NCBI RefSeq assembly: GCF_019279795.1
Contig: NC_056726.1
Coordinates: forward strand, 1,020,578,527 to 1,020,642,526
Direction: 5' to 3'
Origin: Protopterus annectens
Taxonomy: Eukaryota > Chordata > Ceratodontiformes > Protopteridae
DNA length: 64,000 nucleotides
Positions within the stretch are counted from its first letter, which is position 1, and the number at the start of each line of letters is the position of its first letter. This document shows positions 11,776 through 20,735 of the stretch, piece by piece. The translations under genes and the position numbers were made by a program. The notes under the pieces are model-generated. The model was not told the DNA's origin. It did not search any database and saw only the letters and a program-made list of their open reading frames with translations.

Positions 11776-12176
11776 TTTGCATAGAGGCAGTAATGCTTCC
11801 TGAGAGGGGGCTCAGTTTCCAGCAGTACTGAGTGCTTGTTCAGAATGGCTTCAAGGGACAGAGCTCCAGCAGATGTGGCTGGCCTGGGTGTTTGGGTGTG
11901 ACAGGTATTCAGGGACATCAGGTAGGAAGGATACAGTCCATGAATATCCCGGAATACAGATGCATCCCATATGATGAATATGATACTGGTACCACCACCT
12001 GCTGACAAGGATAAAAGCAATCCATGGGACTGCAGGTGCCTGGCCATGCCATTTGTCTGACCACCATGTATTTGTGGGCAGTAACACCATGCTACACCAG
12101 GAGAAGTGCTAGCAATAGTGTAATTAGGGTGCATCAAAGGGGGGAGTTGATAAATGCACAAAATGTTAGCAGTCAC
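11757..12176 (-). other. 139-aa open frame conserved in both arms, function unknown
   Basis: A minus-strand frame of 139 codons is matched by a 133-codon frame in the other arm (31014-31415) with the same N- and C-termini (MTANILC...CTKVP) and a small internal length difference. I do not recognise the sequence. It has no obvious catalytic motif, membrane segment or zinc ligand pattern. Two overlapping frames are also open here in both arms, so the openness may reflect GC-richer composition rather than selection. It most likely belongs to an unidentified repeat. Confidence 0.3.
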
Positions 12177-12429
12177 AATCAGCAGATCCTGACTGGTCTT
12201 CAGCGCAGATTAACCTTTAGAGGTAAATGCCAGTATTGTATTTCCAATCAGAACTGCAGTCCTTCTGCATTTCTTGTGTGGCATAAACTATTAACAGTCT
12301 GCAACAGATTAAAATAGGAGAAAAGATTTTTATGTTTTGATTTGTTTTTATCTGAATCATCAACTCTAGGGAGAGGAACCTTTTTTAAAGTTGAGAGGTT
12401 GCCAGATAAGTGTTAGGTACCAGATGCAA

Positions 12430-12602
12430 AAATAACTAGCCACATTTCTGGACATCAGGAAGTGGTACAGGGAGGCAGCTGCACCTCTGAACATCAGGGA
12501 GTGGTACAGGGAGCTAGTTGTACCTCTGAATATCAGGGAGTGGTATGAAGAGGAAACTACACCTCTGAATACCAGGAAGGGGCACGGGGAGGTAGCAGTA
12601 TG
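12430..12602 (+). repeat. 45-bp minisatellite, about 3.5 units
   Basis: Units are built on catcaggaagtggtacaggg, then ag-rich sequence, then cacctctga, beginning near 12456, 12492 and 12530, with a partial unit after. In the other arm the reverse complement (30600-30765) happens to be open as a repeated 15-residue block starting LMFRG. That is a consequence of the 45-bp (divisible by 3) period. Confidence 0.75.
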
Positions 12603-12790
12603 TGAACTTGACCAAACTGCCCAGTGTGGGTTAACAGCAGTGAGGTAGATGAGCAGCAGCAGTCAGTGTGGATGCATATGGACCCATGGAGGCAGTGGTG
12701 GCACTCCAGTCAGGTGATTCAGACATTGACAGCCCTCATGTATGTTGCCACTCAGTCTGTTATGTTAAGTATGTCATCTGTTCCATGACA
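12603..12790. other. Unassigned stretch between minisatellite and CR1
   Basis: GC-richer sequence conserved in the other arm (about 30385-30600). No motif was recognised. Confidence 0.35.
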
Positions 12791-13690
12791 GTGATGGCAT
12801 AGACTCATAGGTCTTTACTAGGCTAATGACCACAAGGGTCTTTTTAAGTCTAGCTATGCATCACAAATCTCTGACAGGTTCTAGTACCCTCAATAAGTGT
12901 AAGCAGGAGCTTAGGAGATGAACCATTTACAAGCAGGGGCCTGGGAAATGAACCATTTACAGGCTGCCTGTGTCCGTTAGGGACATATGTGCCGACCCAG
13001 AGATGACTTTCCTTTTCCCTATCCAATTGGCCAAGTTACACTTAAATTGAGTTATGGAGGAACTCTGCTTTATATGGATGGGGAGCCTGTTCCAGTGAAG
13101 GGGTGGTCTCTGGAATACATACCTATCTTTCCAGCAGGTCATATATATATCAGAGGCAAGATTTATAAGTATTTGCAATGGGTAATTCTAGTTTGTTTTG
13201 CGGGTATGCAAGAGGTCCATCAAAGTGGGGTCTGATAATGCCTTGTATGCCATGCATAGATCTCCGATTAACAGCCTGTAGAAGACAGAAAACAGGGATA
13301 GGACCTTGAGGCAGACTGCATTGGACATGTTACATATGCTCTGTATTCTTTTAGTGTGTAACTAATTGTTGGATATTCCTGATTAGGTACGAATAAGGTG
13401 GAACAATGGCTTCCTTGGACTTAGATTTCATACCTTTGTTTATATAAGTTGCACAATGTAGAATGATTTCCTCTCTACTGAAAACACTTGATGGTCGAAT
13501 GCTAGATTACTATGTGTGCTCCCAAGTCCCTGACTACTGATTCAGCTTTTAAGAGTGTCTTGTCGATATGATAGTACCAGGGGTGGATGATTTCCAGAAA
13601 GATAGTATTAATACATTCCTTCCAATAGAGCTTTGAAAGTTTTCACTGTGACTTCCAATGGGTGGAGCCTAAGTTTTTTGATAGAATTTA
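12790..13690 (-). pseudogene. CR1 LINE 3' end, minus strand
   Basis: Minus-strand frames give the CR1 ORF2 C-terminus: VVRDLGTHIVI-type and LLIGDLCMAYKALSDPTLMD segments, then NLASDIYMTCWKDRYVFQRP, HWNRLPIHIKQSSS, QFKCNLANWIG and MSLTDTGSL followed by a stop (12957-13178). The CR1 tail follows down to about 12795 (aaaaagacccttgtggtcat, then tagcctagtaaagacctatg on the minus strand). Internal stops and frameshifts are present and it is 5' truncated. The mirrored copy at 29490-30380 is slightly better preserved. Confidence 0.85.
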
Positions 13691-13844
13691 AAGAAATGTA
13701 CAGCTATCTGCAACCATAGGTATTACTAAAGAAGTCTAAATGGCAAAAAGTTCAGAACAAACAAATTTTATAGTGGTAGTGTTCTTCAGGTTCTAGGTTT
13801 TAAACGGGATTTTATAAGTCACAATAAACATATTAACTGTTAAA

Positions 13845-14120
13845 GTGAGCAGAGTCTGCAGTCAATACATCAGGCCTCAATATTGCAAGAGCTCTGTCAC
13901 ATGGCCCTACACCTGCAAGTTAAGCGAGAATTTTGTCATTGTTTAATAACCTGCAGTCACTTAATCTGACCACAGTATTGTAGGAACTCTGCCACAAGGT
14001 CCTACACCTACAATTTAACTGGGAATTTTGTCATTTAATAGCCTGCAGTTACTACATCTGACCTCAGTATTGCAGGAGCTCTGCCACAAGGCCCTACACC
14101 TACAAGTTAACTGAGAATTT
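13845..14120 (+). repeat. 93-bp minisatellite, three units
   Basis: Units are marked by gcaagagctctgtcac (13888), gtaggaactctgccac (13981) and gcaggagctctgccac (14073). Each contains cctacacctacaagttaact, gaattttgtcatt and cctgcagt. It is mirrored at 29010-29310 in the other arm. No coding potential. Confidence 0.8.
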
Positions 14121-14394
14121 TGCCATTCTTTAATGTAAGCATATTTATCTGAAGAACCTTGCTGCATATTAACTTTAATCAGTTACATACATGTCTGCTG
14201 TGTGAAATAGTCCATGCACTCTAAGGACCTCTTATTAAGTTGACCACTGTTCCCTTTTGCTTAACCTGTAGACTATACCGCATTTGCTAGTTATTTATTC
14301 TCTGCTGTTTTACTTGCATCTCTTTGTTAATTGCTTCATTTTGGCTATAAACTGATTGTTCTCCGTTATAAACTGACCTGAGGGTCAACACCTC
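14121..14394. other. Unassigned AT-rich stretch
   Basis: Also present in the other arm (28745-29005). No element recognised. Confidence 0.35.
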
Positions 14395-14531
14395 AATATC
14401 ATGGAAACTTCAAAATGCTTCCCAATCATACTACAAAGCAAATAAATTAAGACAAAAAACTACACTGTAATAACTTTCAGAATAATACCGAACACAACCC
14501 TGAAAAAGTTTGGACAGCCATTAAAGAAATC
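14395..14531 (+). pseudogene. L2-like LINE fragment 5' of the LTR insertion (left arm)
   Basis: The plus strand reads HNPEKVWTAIKEI and upstream residues of an L2-like ORF, 5' truncated near 14395. It ends exactly at aaatc (14527-14531), which is the reverse complement of the GATTT target duplication. The LTR starts at the next base. The continuation of this LINE on the far side of the LTR element is visible only in the other arm (20736-22785). Confidence 0.8.
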
Positions 14532-15424
14532 TGTAAGATTATGCTCAACAAGGTTTTAAGGTTGAAAGTAACTTTGCTACAAACATGCAACATAAATAAG
14601 GAATAAGATAAAGCTTGTTTAAATGCAGAAACAGAGTTTAGTAATATGTGATTAGCATCCATACTAAATGACTGTGGCTTAAAAAAATAAGGAACTTGCT
14701 TATGAGTATATTACACACACATCAAGAAAGCTGACTTCTTACAGACTTGGCAAGAATGTAAAAAAAAATTAGGATATATCAGAAAAAAACTAATCTGCTT
14801 TCTTTAAAGAATGGACAACAGGACATGTGTTTATCCACAAGGCGTTTCCTTGAAAAATATGCTTTTCTAAGAAAGTTTAAAAGTATGCTTTTCTAAGAAA
14901 GTTTATCCACAAGGCGTTTCCTTGAAAATAGGGTTTTCTGCAGCTATCAGCATTTGCACAAAAACATATATGTCAGCATTTGCGTCATCAAGGCAGTATC
15001 TTTCCAAAACCAAGAGGGAGTGCTTAATTAAAAATATATATAACGTCTGTATTAAATCCAGTTATGTTAGGGGTATTGGTAGGGACACATTTGTCCCGAG
15101 GTAAATGTTATATCTCTCACATCATCTGTATTATATGAGAAGTAAAGTAGAACAGTTTCTGAAGCTGTAACAGAAGTATGTGTGGTTTATTATAAAAGTT
15201 ATTTGTTACTGCTCTTAAAGACAGGTGCTGCAAAGTATATTCTTTCATCAGTGTATATTCTGCAAGCTTCTGTATGCAACAGACTGTGAATGCAACTATA
15301 ACCAGACTTTGATTTCAGCAGAATCCAGCCAGCAAGACTAAGTGTCTTAAGAAGACTTCAAATCCATCACAGTAAGCATCAGGGTAACAGCACAGTGCTT
15401 TAGCACCTTGAAATTAAATTTTCA
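14532..15424 (+). repeat. 5' LTR of pol-less LTR element (left arm)
   Basis: The LTR starts TGTAAGATTATGC and ends AAATTAAATTTTCA (893 bp, TG..CA). A TATAAAAG box lies at 15191-15198. An ATTAAA lies at 15413-15418, and whether it is the polyadenylation signal is unclear. An internal tandem duplication around 14820-14985 (gtttatccacaaggcgtttc and gcagctatcagcatttg-type blocks) is present in both 5' LTR copies but absent from the 3' LTR at 22786-23827. It is followed immediately by a primer-binding site. It is nearly identical to the copy at 27727-28620. Confidence 0.9.
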
Positions 15425-15425
15425 A

Positions 15426-15448
15426 TGGCGAGCCTACCTGCATTCGAA
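15426..15448 (+). promoter_or_regulatory. Primer-binding site
   Basis: TGGCGAGCCTACCTGC followed by ATTCGAA lies one base after the LTR. Its complement reads TTCGAAT, a 5-base stem half, a 7-base acceptor half, G and CCA. This is exactly the spacing of a tRNA 3' end (T loop, T stem, acceptor stem, discriminator G, CCA). The tRNA identity is not determined. The copy in the other arm is at 27703-27725. Confidence 0.85.
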
Positions 15449-15851
15449 CACAGAGGGAAGGCTAAGCCCTGCAGAGGGTCACTTCAGTCAAATTGCAGTA
15501 ACTAACAGTTGTGTGTATGTGTAATTTCAAAACAGAAGTATTCCAGTTTATGCAGCTTGCAGCAGTAAAGTTTTTTTAGACGTCTGAATCCAATGAGACT
15601 AGTTTAGGAAAGTCACAATGTCATTCATTCTTCAAGAAAAGGTGGATATCTACTTTGTACAGCAGTCCGCTGCCTGTTGTGCTTCACCAGCTTCTCAAGT
15701 GACTTTGAAAAATTTCCAACTGTCTGCAACAACAGCCTGATCACCTGTTTTCTTGCTAACTGGTAAGACTTTTTTCTGTGTCACATTTTTTTGTATGGAT
15801 GCTATTAGACAGTTTGCATATTATTAGACAGTTTGAATATTATTAGACAGT
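15449..15851. other. LTR element leader
   Basis: This is an untranslated leader between the PBS and the first open frame. It contains about four short repeats of the type tattagacagtttg near 15800-15865 just before the ATG. No ORF or motif is recognised in the leader. Confidence 0.6.
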
Positions 15852-16115
15852 ATGGATATTATTAGACATAATTCATGCAAGAATAAGCCAAGCTTTAATA
15901 AATTGCAATGTTGGTATACACAGCACATTAGTAAATGTAAAACCTTATTAGGGCAGGTTGATTGTAAGGCATTATGAAAACGTATTACAATATTTGACTG
16001 GTTTCTCAAAGAAAACCATGTGGGGTATGACAAATGTTTATTGTGTGATTCAACAAAAACTGCATTTTGTGTATTATGCCATAAAAAGTATTGCATGATA
16101 TTGCTAAAACAATAG
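15852..16115 (+). pseudogene. Cys-rich ORF A of the LTR element (left copy, stop-interrupted)
   Basis: This is the left-arm copy of the 87-codon frame that is intact at 27036-27299. Codon 42 is TGC (Cys) in the right copy but TGA here (15975-15977). The encoded protein would be Cys-rich with a C-terminal cluster KCLLCDSTKTAFCVLCHKKYC. That spacing (CxxC, seven residues, CxxC, four residues, Cys) looks like a zinc-binding fold. No retroviral or transposon protein family is recognised. Confidence 0.7.
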
Positions 16116-16525
16116 ACTGTGAAGACAGATCTGTTCATGATAAAGAATTAACTAAGAGTAAAGTGTTTCCATTATATTCAGATGTTGAACAGTTATGTCC
16201 TGTCACCACATGTAAAACGATTATCTCAGAGTTACAACAGGAGTCAAATCAGTTACTGACAGAACCTCTAGTACATTTTGTTACAAAAGAATGTAATAAA
16301 CTTCTAAGGGACAGACACAATGAGTTCAGGAAGCTTAGACAAGTTATACAAACATTTTTCCAAAAGTGCATGGGAGTTTCAGATTCAGCAGAAAAGGTTC
16401 CTGAGACATATCAGGCAGACCATGAGGAAACTCTTGAACAGCAGTTGCAAGATGAAGAAAATAGATTAGCTAAACTGACAAAGACTGACTTCCTACTTAC
16501 ATTGGGAAAGAGCAGGAAACTATAG
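16085..16525 (+). CDS. ORF B of the LTR element, overlapping ORF A
   Basis: This frame, open from 16085, overlaps the last 30 bases of ORF A in another frame and lacks an ATG at its 5' end (the first available start is TTG at 16091). It encodes about 144 residues with no recognised domain. The C-terminal half is predicted helical and charged, for example KLLRDRHNEFRKLRQVIQTF and EETLEQQLQDEENRLAKL, and might form a coiled coil. The position after ORF A suggests access by frameshifting, or an ancestral single frame broken by an indel. In the right arm the frame has a stop after FVTK (26860-27060). Confidence 0.5.
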   Translation, partial: KVLHDIAKTIDCEDRSVHDKELTKSKVFPLYSDVEQLCPVTTCKTIISELQQESNQLLTEPLVHFVTKECNKLLRDRHNEFRKLRQVIQTFFQKCMGVSDSAEKVPETYQADHEETLEQQLQDEENRLAKLTKTDFLLTLGKSRKL

Positions 16526-16811
16526 CTGATCTGTACAAAAGAGATATATTGTATAATAGGTTTGTGTTTTGAAAATGGTTAAGCATACATGGTAGGATGG
16601 TAAAATACAAATCATTCTCAAATGTTTAAAACTTCCATTCAGTTAAAGCAAGATATTTATCTGTACTACAGTAGAGTGTATGACTGCCATTCTCATAGCA
16701 TAATCAAAAGGTAAACAAAACAGTTTGTGTATAAAAATTAAATAAAAATAGTTAATAAGAGTAAAGATTTACAGTCACAACATTCGTATAAACAAAAAAT
16801 CATGTATTTTC
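16526..16811. other. AT-rich internal region of the LTR element, cut by the gap
   Basis: No ORF. It continues the LTR element internal region and aligns with 26315-26640 in reverse. Near the gap the right arm has an extra tandem duplication of a gcatgtca...ttgtgact block (26324-26385) that the left arm lacks. Confidence 0.7.
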
Positions 16812-17311
16812 NNNNNNNNNNNNNNNNNNNNNNNNNNNNNNNNNNNNNNNNNNNNNNNNNNNNNNNNNNNNNNNNNNNNNNNNNNNNNNNNNNNNNNNNN
16901 NNNNNNNNNNNNNNNNNNNNNNNNNNNNNNNNNNNNNNNNNNNNNNNNNNNNNNNNNNNNNNNNNNNNNNNNNNNNNNNNNNNNNNNNNNNNNNNNNNNN
17001 NNNNNNNNNNNNNNNNNNNNNNNNNNNNNNNNNNNNNNNNNNNNNNNNNNNNNNNNNNNNNNNNNNNNNNNNNNNNNNNNNNNNNNNNNNNNNNNNNNNN
17101 NNNNNNNNNNNNNNNNNNNNNNNNNNNNNNNNNNNNNNNNNNNNNNNNNNNNNNNNNNNNNNNNNNNNNNNNNNNNNNNNNNNNNNNNNNNNNNNNNNNN
17201 NNNNNNNNNNNNNNNNNNNNNNNNNNNNNNNNNNNNNNNNNNNNNNNNNNNNNNNNNNNNNNNNNNNNNNNNNNNNNNNNNNNNNNNNNNNNNNNNNNNN
17301 NNNNNNNNNNN
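16812..17311. other. Assembly gap of exactly 500 N
   Basis: A run of 500 unknown bases. A round 500 is a conventional placeholder for a scaffold join of unknown size, so the true distance is unknown. The left contig ends inside the LTR element internal region. The right contig starts in the 3' tail of a minus-strand L2-like LINE. Confidence 0.98.
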
Positions 17312-19120
17312 TTACATTTGTTAACCGGGATGGTCCGACTGGATACATGTCCTTTTCAGCGGAGGACCGGGAGAAAAGCTCCAACAGAGTTACATTGATA
17401 ATTAGGTACAGTAAATGAGCTGAAAGAACTTAACAAAAACATAGGCTATTTACATACAAGTACAAGACTGCCATTATTATTTCTGAGATTACTACAAATG
17501 TAACATTAATAACATATTAGCAAGGACGGTAAGCAGTATAATGACATAGAGTTAGACAGGATACATATTTCTTTATCACAGTATACAAAGTACTTATCAT
17601 CTTAGCTAGTTGTTTATGTTTAGTTAATGGCACAGAGCTAGTCTGGGTTTGAGCAAGGACATAGCCAGTGTGACTTGAAGTGGAGTTTTAGACTATTTTT
17701 GAATTGACTTAGAGAAGTTGCAAGCGTGATGTTATTTGGGAGAGAGTTCCATATTTTACCAGTGGTGTTGGCAAATAGCGCGTCACCACCTAGGTTGAGA
17801 GATTTAGTTGTTTGGACAAGGAGTCTGTTTGCTGAGCGAAGGCAGCTTAGATTGGAGTAGGGAGTCATTACGTTTTTTAGTGCTGGGGTATTCTCAGGTA
17901 GTTTAAGGATTTTGAAGGCCTCTATGAGTTGGGACTGGTGAAGAAGGTGTGGGATTACTATCCATCCAAGCTTTTCAGGTTAGTACAGTGGTGTGTTCTG
18001 TAGGGTAGGCCTGTAACGAACCTGGCAATGTGATTTTAGCAGGATGAGAGCTTGGCCAGATCAGATTTGTTAAGGTGAGTGAGGACAGGAGAGGCATATA
18101 GTAGGGTAGAGAGAAGGTGTGAATGGGCTGTGGCTGCCCTGGCATTCGGGGTAAGGAAGGCTTTAATTCTATATAGGGTCCCAAGTTTCTTGTTGACTGA
18201 CTTAATGGCTTGGTTGATATGTATATCAAATCTGAGTTTATTGTCAATGTTTACTCCTAATAGCTTTGTATAGGTGTCTGGGGAGATGATGGTCCCATTA
18301 TTGGATTTTATAGTGAAGTTTTCAGTCGGAGATCTTTTGGTTGGGTAGAAGAGAAGTAACTTGGTTTTGTTTGGATTTAAGATCAGGAGATGGTTGGCAA
18401 GCCAGTTTTCGACTTTGGTGAAGCTATGTTGGGTGGTAGTTAGTAGATTTGCAAGAGAGGCATTGGAACATATTATAGTCCAGTCATCTGCATATTGAAT
18501 GCAGGTGGCTTCAGGGATGACTGTTTGGATGTCGTTTATGAAGACTGAAAAGAGGAGAGGTCCTAATATGGAACCTTGAGGAACTCCTATGGTATTTGGT
18601 AGTAGGCAGGAGAGCTTGGTTTGCCACATTACTGCTTGTTGTCTCCCAGTGAGGTAAGCTTGAAACCAGTCAAGGGCTGGAGTATCTAGATACAGGGTTT
18701 TTAAAGTATATAGAAGTAACTGATGGTTTACCATATCGAAGGCTTTCGATAGGTCCAGGAAGAGAGTGGAGGATATTTTTTTATTATTCCGGTTAAGATT
18801 AATGTTTTCAGTAAAAGAGAGGAGGGCAGTGGTTGTACTATGATGGGGTCTGAATCCATGTTGAGAGTCTGTGAGTAGTTTATTTTGGGTTAGATAGAGC
18901 ATTAGTTGGTTGTGCGTGCACTTTTCCATAATTTTGGCAAGTGGTGATAGTATGGCTATAGGTCTATAGTTGGATAGTTCTGTGGATGAACCTCCTTTGT
19001 GGAGTGGAATAACATAGGATATTTTCCAAATTGAGGGGATTGAGGCCTCGGTTATGGTTCTGTTAATTAGGATTGAGATAGGGTAGACTACGACATCTGC
19101 AGCAATTTGCAGGTTGGGGT
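17312..19120 (-). pseudogene. L2-like LINE, relatively young, 5' truncated
   Basis: On the minus strand one frame is open from about 19110 to 18036. It reads NRTITEASIPSIWKISYVIP, LHKGGSSTELSNYRPIAI, QHGFRPHHSTTTALLSF, LSKAFDMVNHQLLLYTLK, GVPQGSILGPLLFSVFIND and the catalytic IQYADDWTIICS, then TKLLGVNIDNKLRFDIHI. After a frameshift near 18036 the C-terminus continues at 17868-17638, ending KSHWLCPCSNPD. The 3' UTR leads into the family tail at 17312-17395 (gttggagcttttctcccggt on the minus strand), which is cut by the gap. The catalytic Asp pair is present; endonuclease and N-terminus are missing. Confidence 0.9.
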
Positions 19121-19124
19121 TACT

Positions 19125-20318
19125 GCAAGAGCCTTACCCACCAGGACAACCACAAGGCATTCTTGAGCTATGTCTGCAACTTCAAAGGCAATACACAATT
19201 GTGTGCAGAGCTCATTCTAAATAGAGCTACCTGTACTAAGCCAGAAGATACAGCAAAGCTACTGGCTGACAAATGCAGCTCCAACTTTACTCCTGTCTCC
19301 CCCTCAACCTTTCCACAGAAAATACCATCAAATAAAACTCCCCCTGCTATCACTAGAGAACAGATCCTTAATGTTGTCTCTGATGCCAAGAACACTGCAT
19401 CAATGGGCCCAGACAATATCCCAGGTTGCCTTCTAAATGGCATGAAACATGATCTATCAGACCCTCTGGAATTACTATATGTTTGTAGCCTCCAAACAGA
19501 CTTCATGCCTCATGAATGTAGAACAAACAGTCATCCCTCTGCACAAAGGTGGGCCATCTACAGACCCATAAGTCTTACCTGGTCTCATATACAAAGCCTT
19601 GGAAAGACTTATCATGGAAATGATCAGTACTGACATATGAAATCTCCAGACACTGGACCCAACCCAATTTGGTTTCATCAAGTGCAGGTCATGCCTATTC
19701 AACCTGGTGGACTTCTTTGAAAAGGTCACCAAAGAAATGGATGAGGGCAAAATGGTTCACGTTGCCTACCTATCATGCCTACCTATATCATGACTATAGA
19801 TTGTCACTTATTTTTTGCACGTGTGCCGCTTTTCTCCCCGGGCCTCCACTGAAAATGGACATGTATCTAGTCGGACTCTCCCGGTTAACAAATGTAAAAT
19901 AAATAAAATAATAAATAATACCTAACATGGCCAAAGCATTTGACACAATACCCCACTTGGGCATTGTTGATAAACAAAAGAGGTTAGGTACAAACCTTTA
20001 CATCATCCGATGGATAGCCATCTGGCTCATAGACAGGACACCAGAGGTTAGAACTGAGGAGTCTACCTCAACAAAGAGGCCAGTCACAAGTGGAGTCCTC
20101 AAGGGATCCACACCTCTTTGGCATTTACTTCTCTGAAGTCAAGGCCAAAGTCATTGCCTCTGGCTAGCTAAATTTGCAGATGATTGCAAATTAGGAGATG
20201 TCATTAAATCCCCCACGGACACAAATGTTCTCCAGCAAGGGCTGACACAAACAACTGGTGCCAGAACCATGGAGTAAAACTAAATGCCAAGAAATGCTTA
20301 ACTTATTACAGCCAGTGA
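19125..20318 (+). pseudogene. CR1 LINE RT fragment, interrupted
   Basis: Plus-strand frames give the CR1 ORF2 linker and RT: FLSYVCNFKGNTQLCAELI, LLADKCSSNFTPVS, ITREQILNVVSDAKNTAS, MGPDNIPGCLLNGMKHDL, RPISLT, QFGFIKCRSCLFNLVDFF and VHVAY. After a 150-bp insertion it resumes with MAKAFDTIPH, VTSGVLKGS and, near 20180, a CKLGDVI block followed by NAKKC. Frameshifts are present. It is truncated at both ends. Confidence 0.85.
19775..19925 (+). mobile_element. Tail-only L2-like insertion in the CR1 ORF
   Basis: About 150 bp consisting almost only of the family 3' tail: cttttctccccgggcctcca, ctgaaaatggacatgtatct, ctcccggttaacaaatgtaa and an aaataaataaaataata repeat. It splits the CR1 frame between VHVAYL and MAKAFD. 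The flanks tacctatcatg (5') and tacctaacatg (3') form an approximately 11-bp target duplication with one mismatch. Confidence 0.8.
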
Positions 20319-20735
20319 CGCCTGTAGGTGTTTCTGCAGTTACATCCAACTGAAACCTCTAGGCATCAAATATTGCTTGTTCATATTTGAATTAATAATT
20401 TCAAAATCATATTACAAAGTATTAAAAGATTTCATCTTAAAGTTTACACAATGACAAACATAACTGTGTTGATATTTGACCTCTGTCTAATATGGGTAAA
20501 GAGAGATTAATTTTTGCTCATAGAATATTTATATTAGTGTAAATGTCATACTTTTCTAAATATCTAAACAACAAAGTAGCACAGACAGAACTGTTTAGCC
20601 TCATATGCAAGTTCTCAGCTGGAGGAACAAAACAGTATACTAATATATATGTGCAACTTGGGTGGTTGCTGAGGTATTCGGAGTTGTTTACAAAATTGTA
20701 TTTATTTATGTACTTATTTATTTATTTACTTATTT
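20319..20735. other. Unassigned AT-rich stretch
   Basis: Nothing recognised. It ends in a tttatttatttatt-type run that belongs to the tail of the following minus-strand LINE. Confidence 0.4.

Larger units (their letters stand above)
1..16811 (+). repeat. Left arm of giant inverted repeat
   Basis: This whole stretch reappears reverse-complemented at 26315-42277. Matching landmarks include the CR1 C-terminus (12957-13178 versus 29996-30217), the 139-aa/133-aa open frames (11757-12176 versus 31014-31415), the LTR and Cys-rich ORF (14532-16115 versus 27036-28620) and the L2-like fragments (7143-9541 versus 33743-36197). The first bases of the window (ctttctaaat) pair with 42271-42277, and the last bases before the gap (catgtattttc) pair with 26315-26325. 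The arm therefore runs off the window on one side and into the gap on the other. Sampled stretches differ by roughly 1-8% by eye, mostly substitutions, plus minisatellite copy-number changes. It could be a true inverted segmental duplication or an alternative contig of the same locus scaffolded in reverse. Confidence 0.93.

Noticed and set aside
16800-17398. Open frames of about 195 residues on both strands
   Set aside because: They consist of undetermined residues across the 500-N gap.
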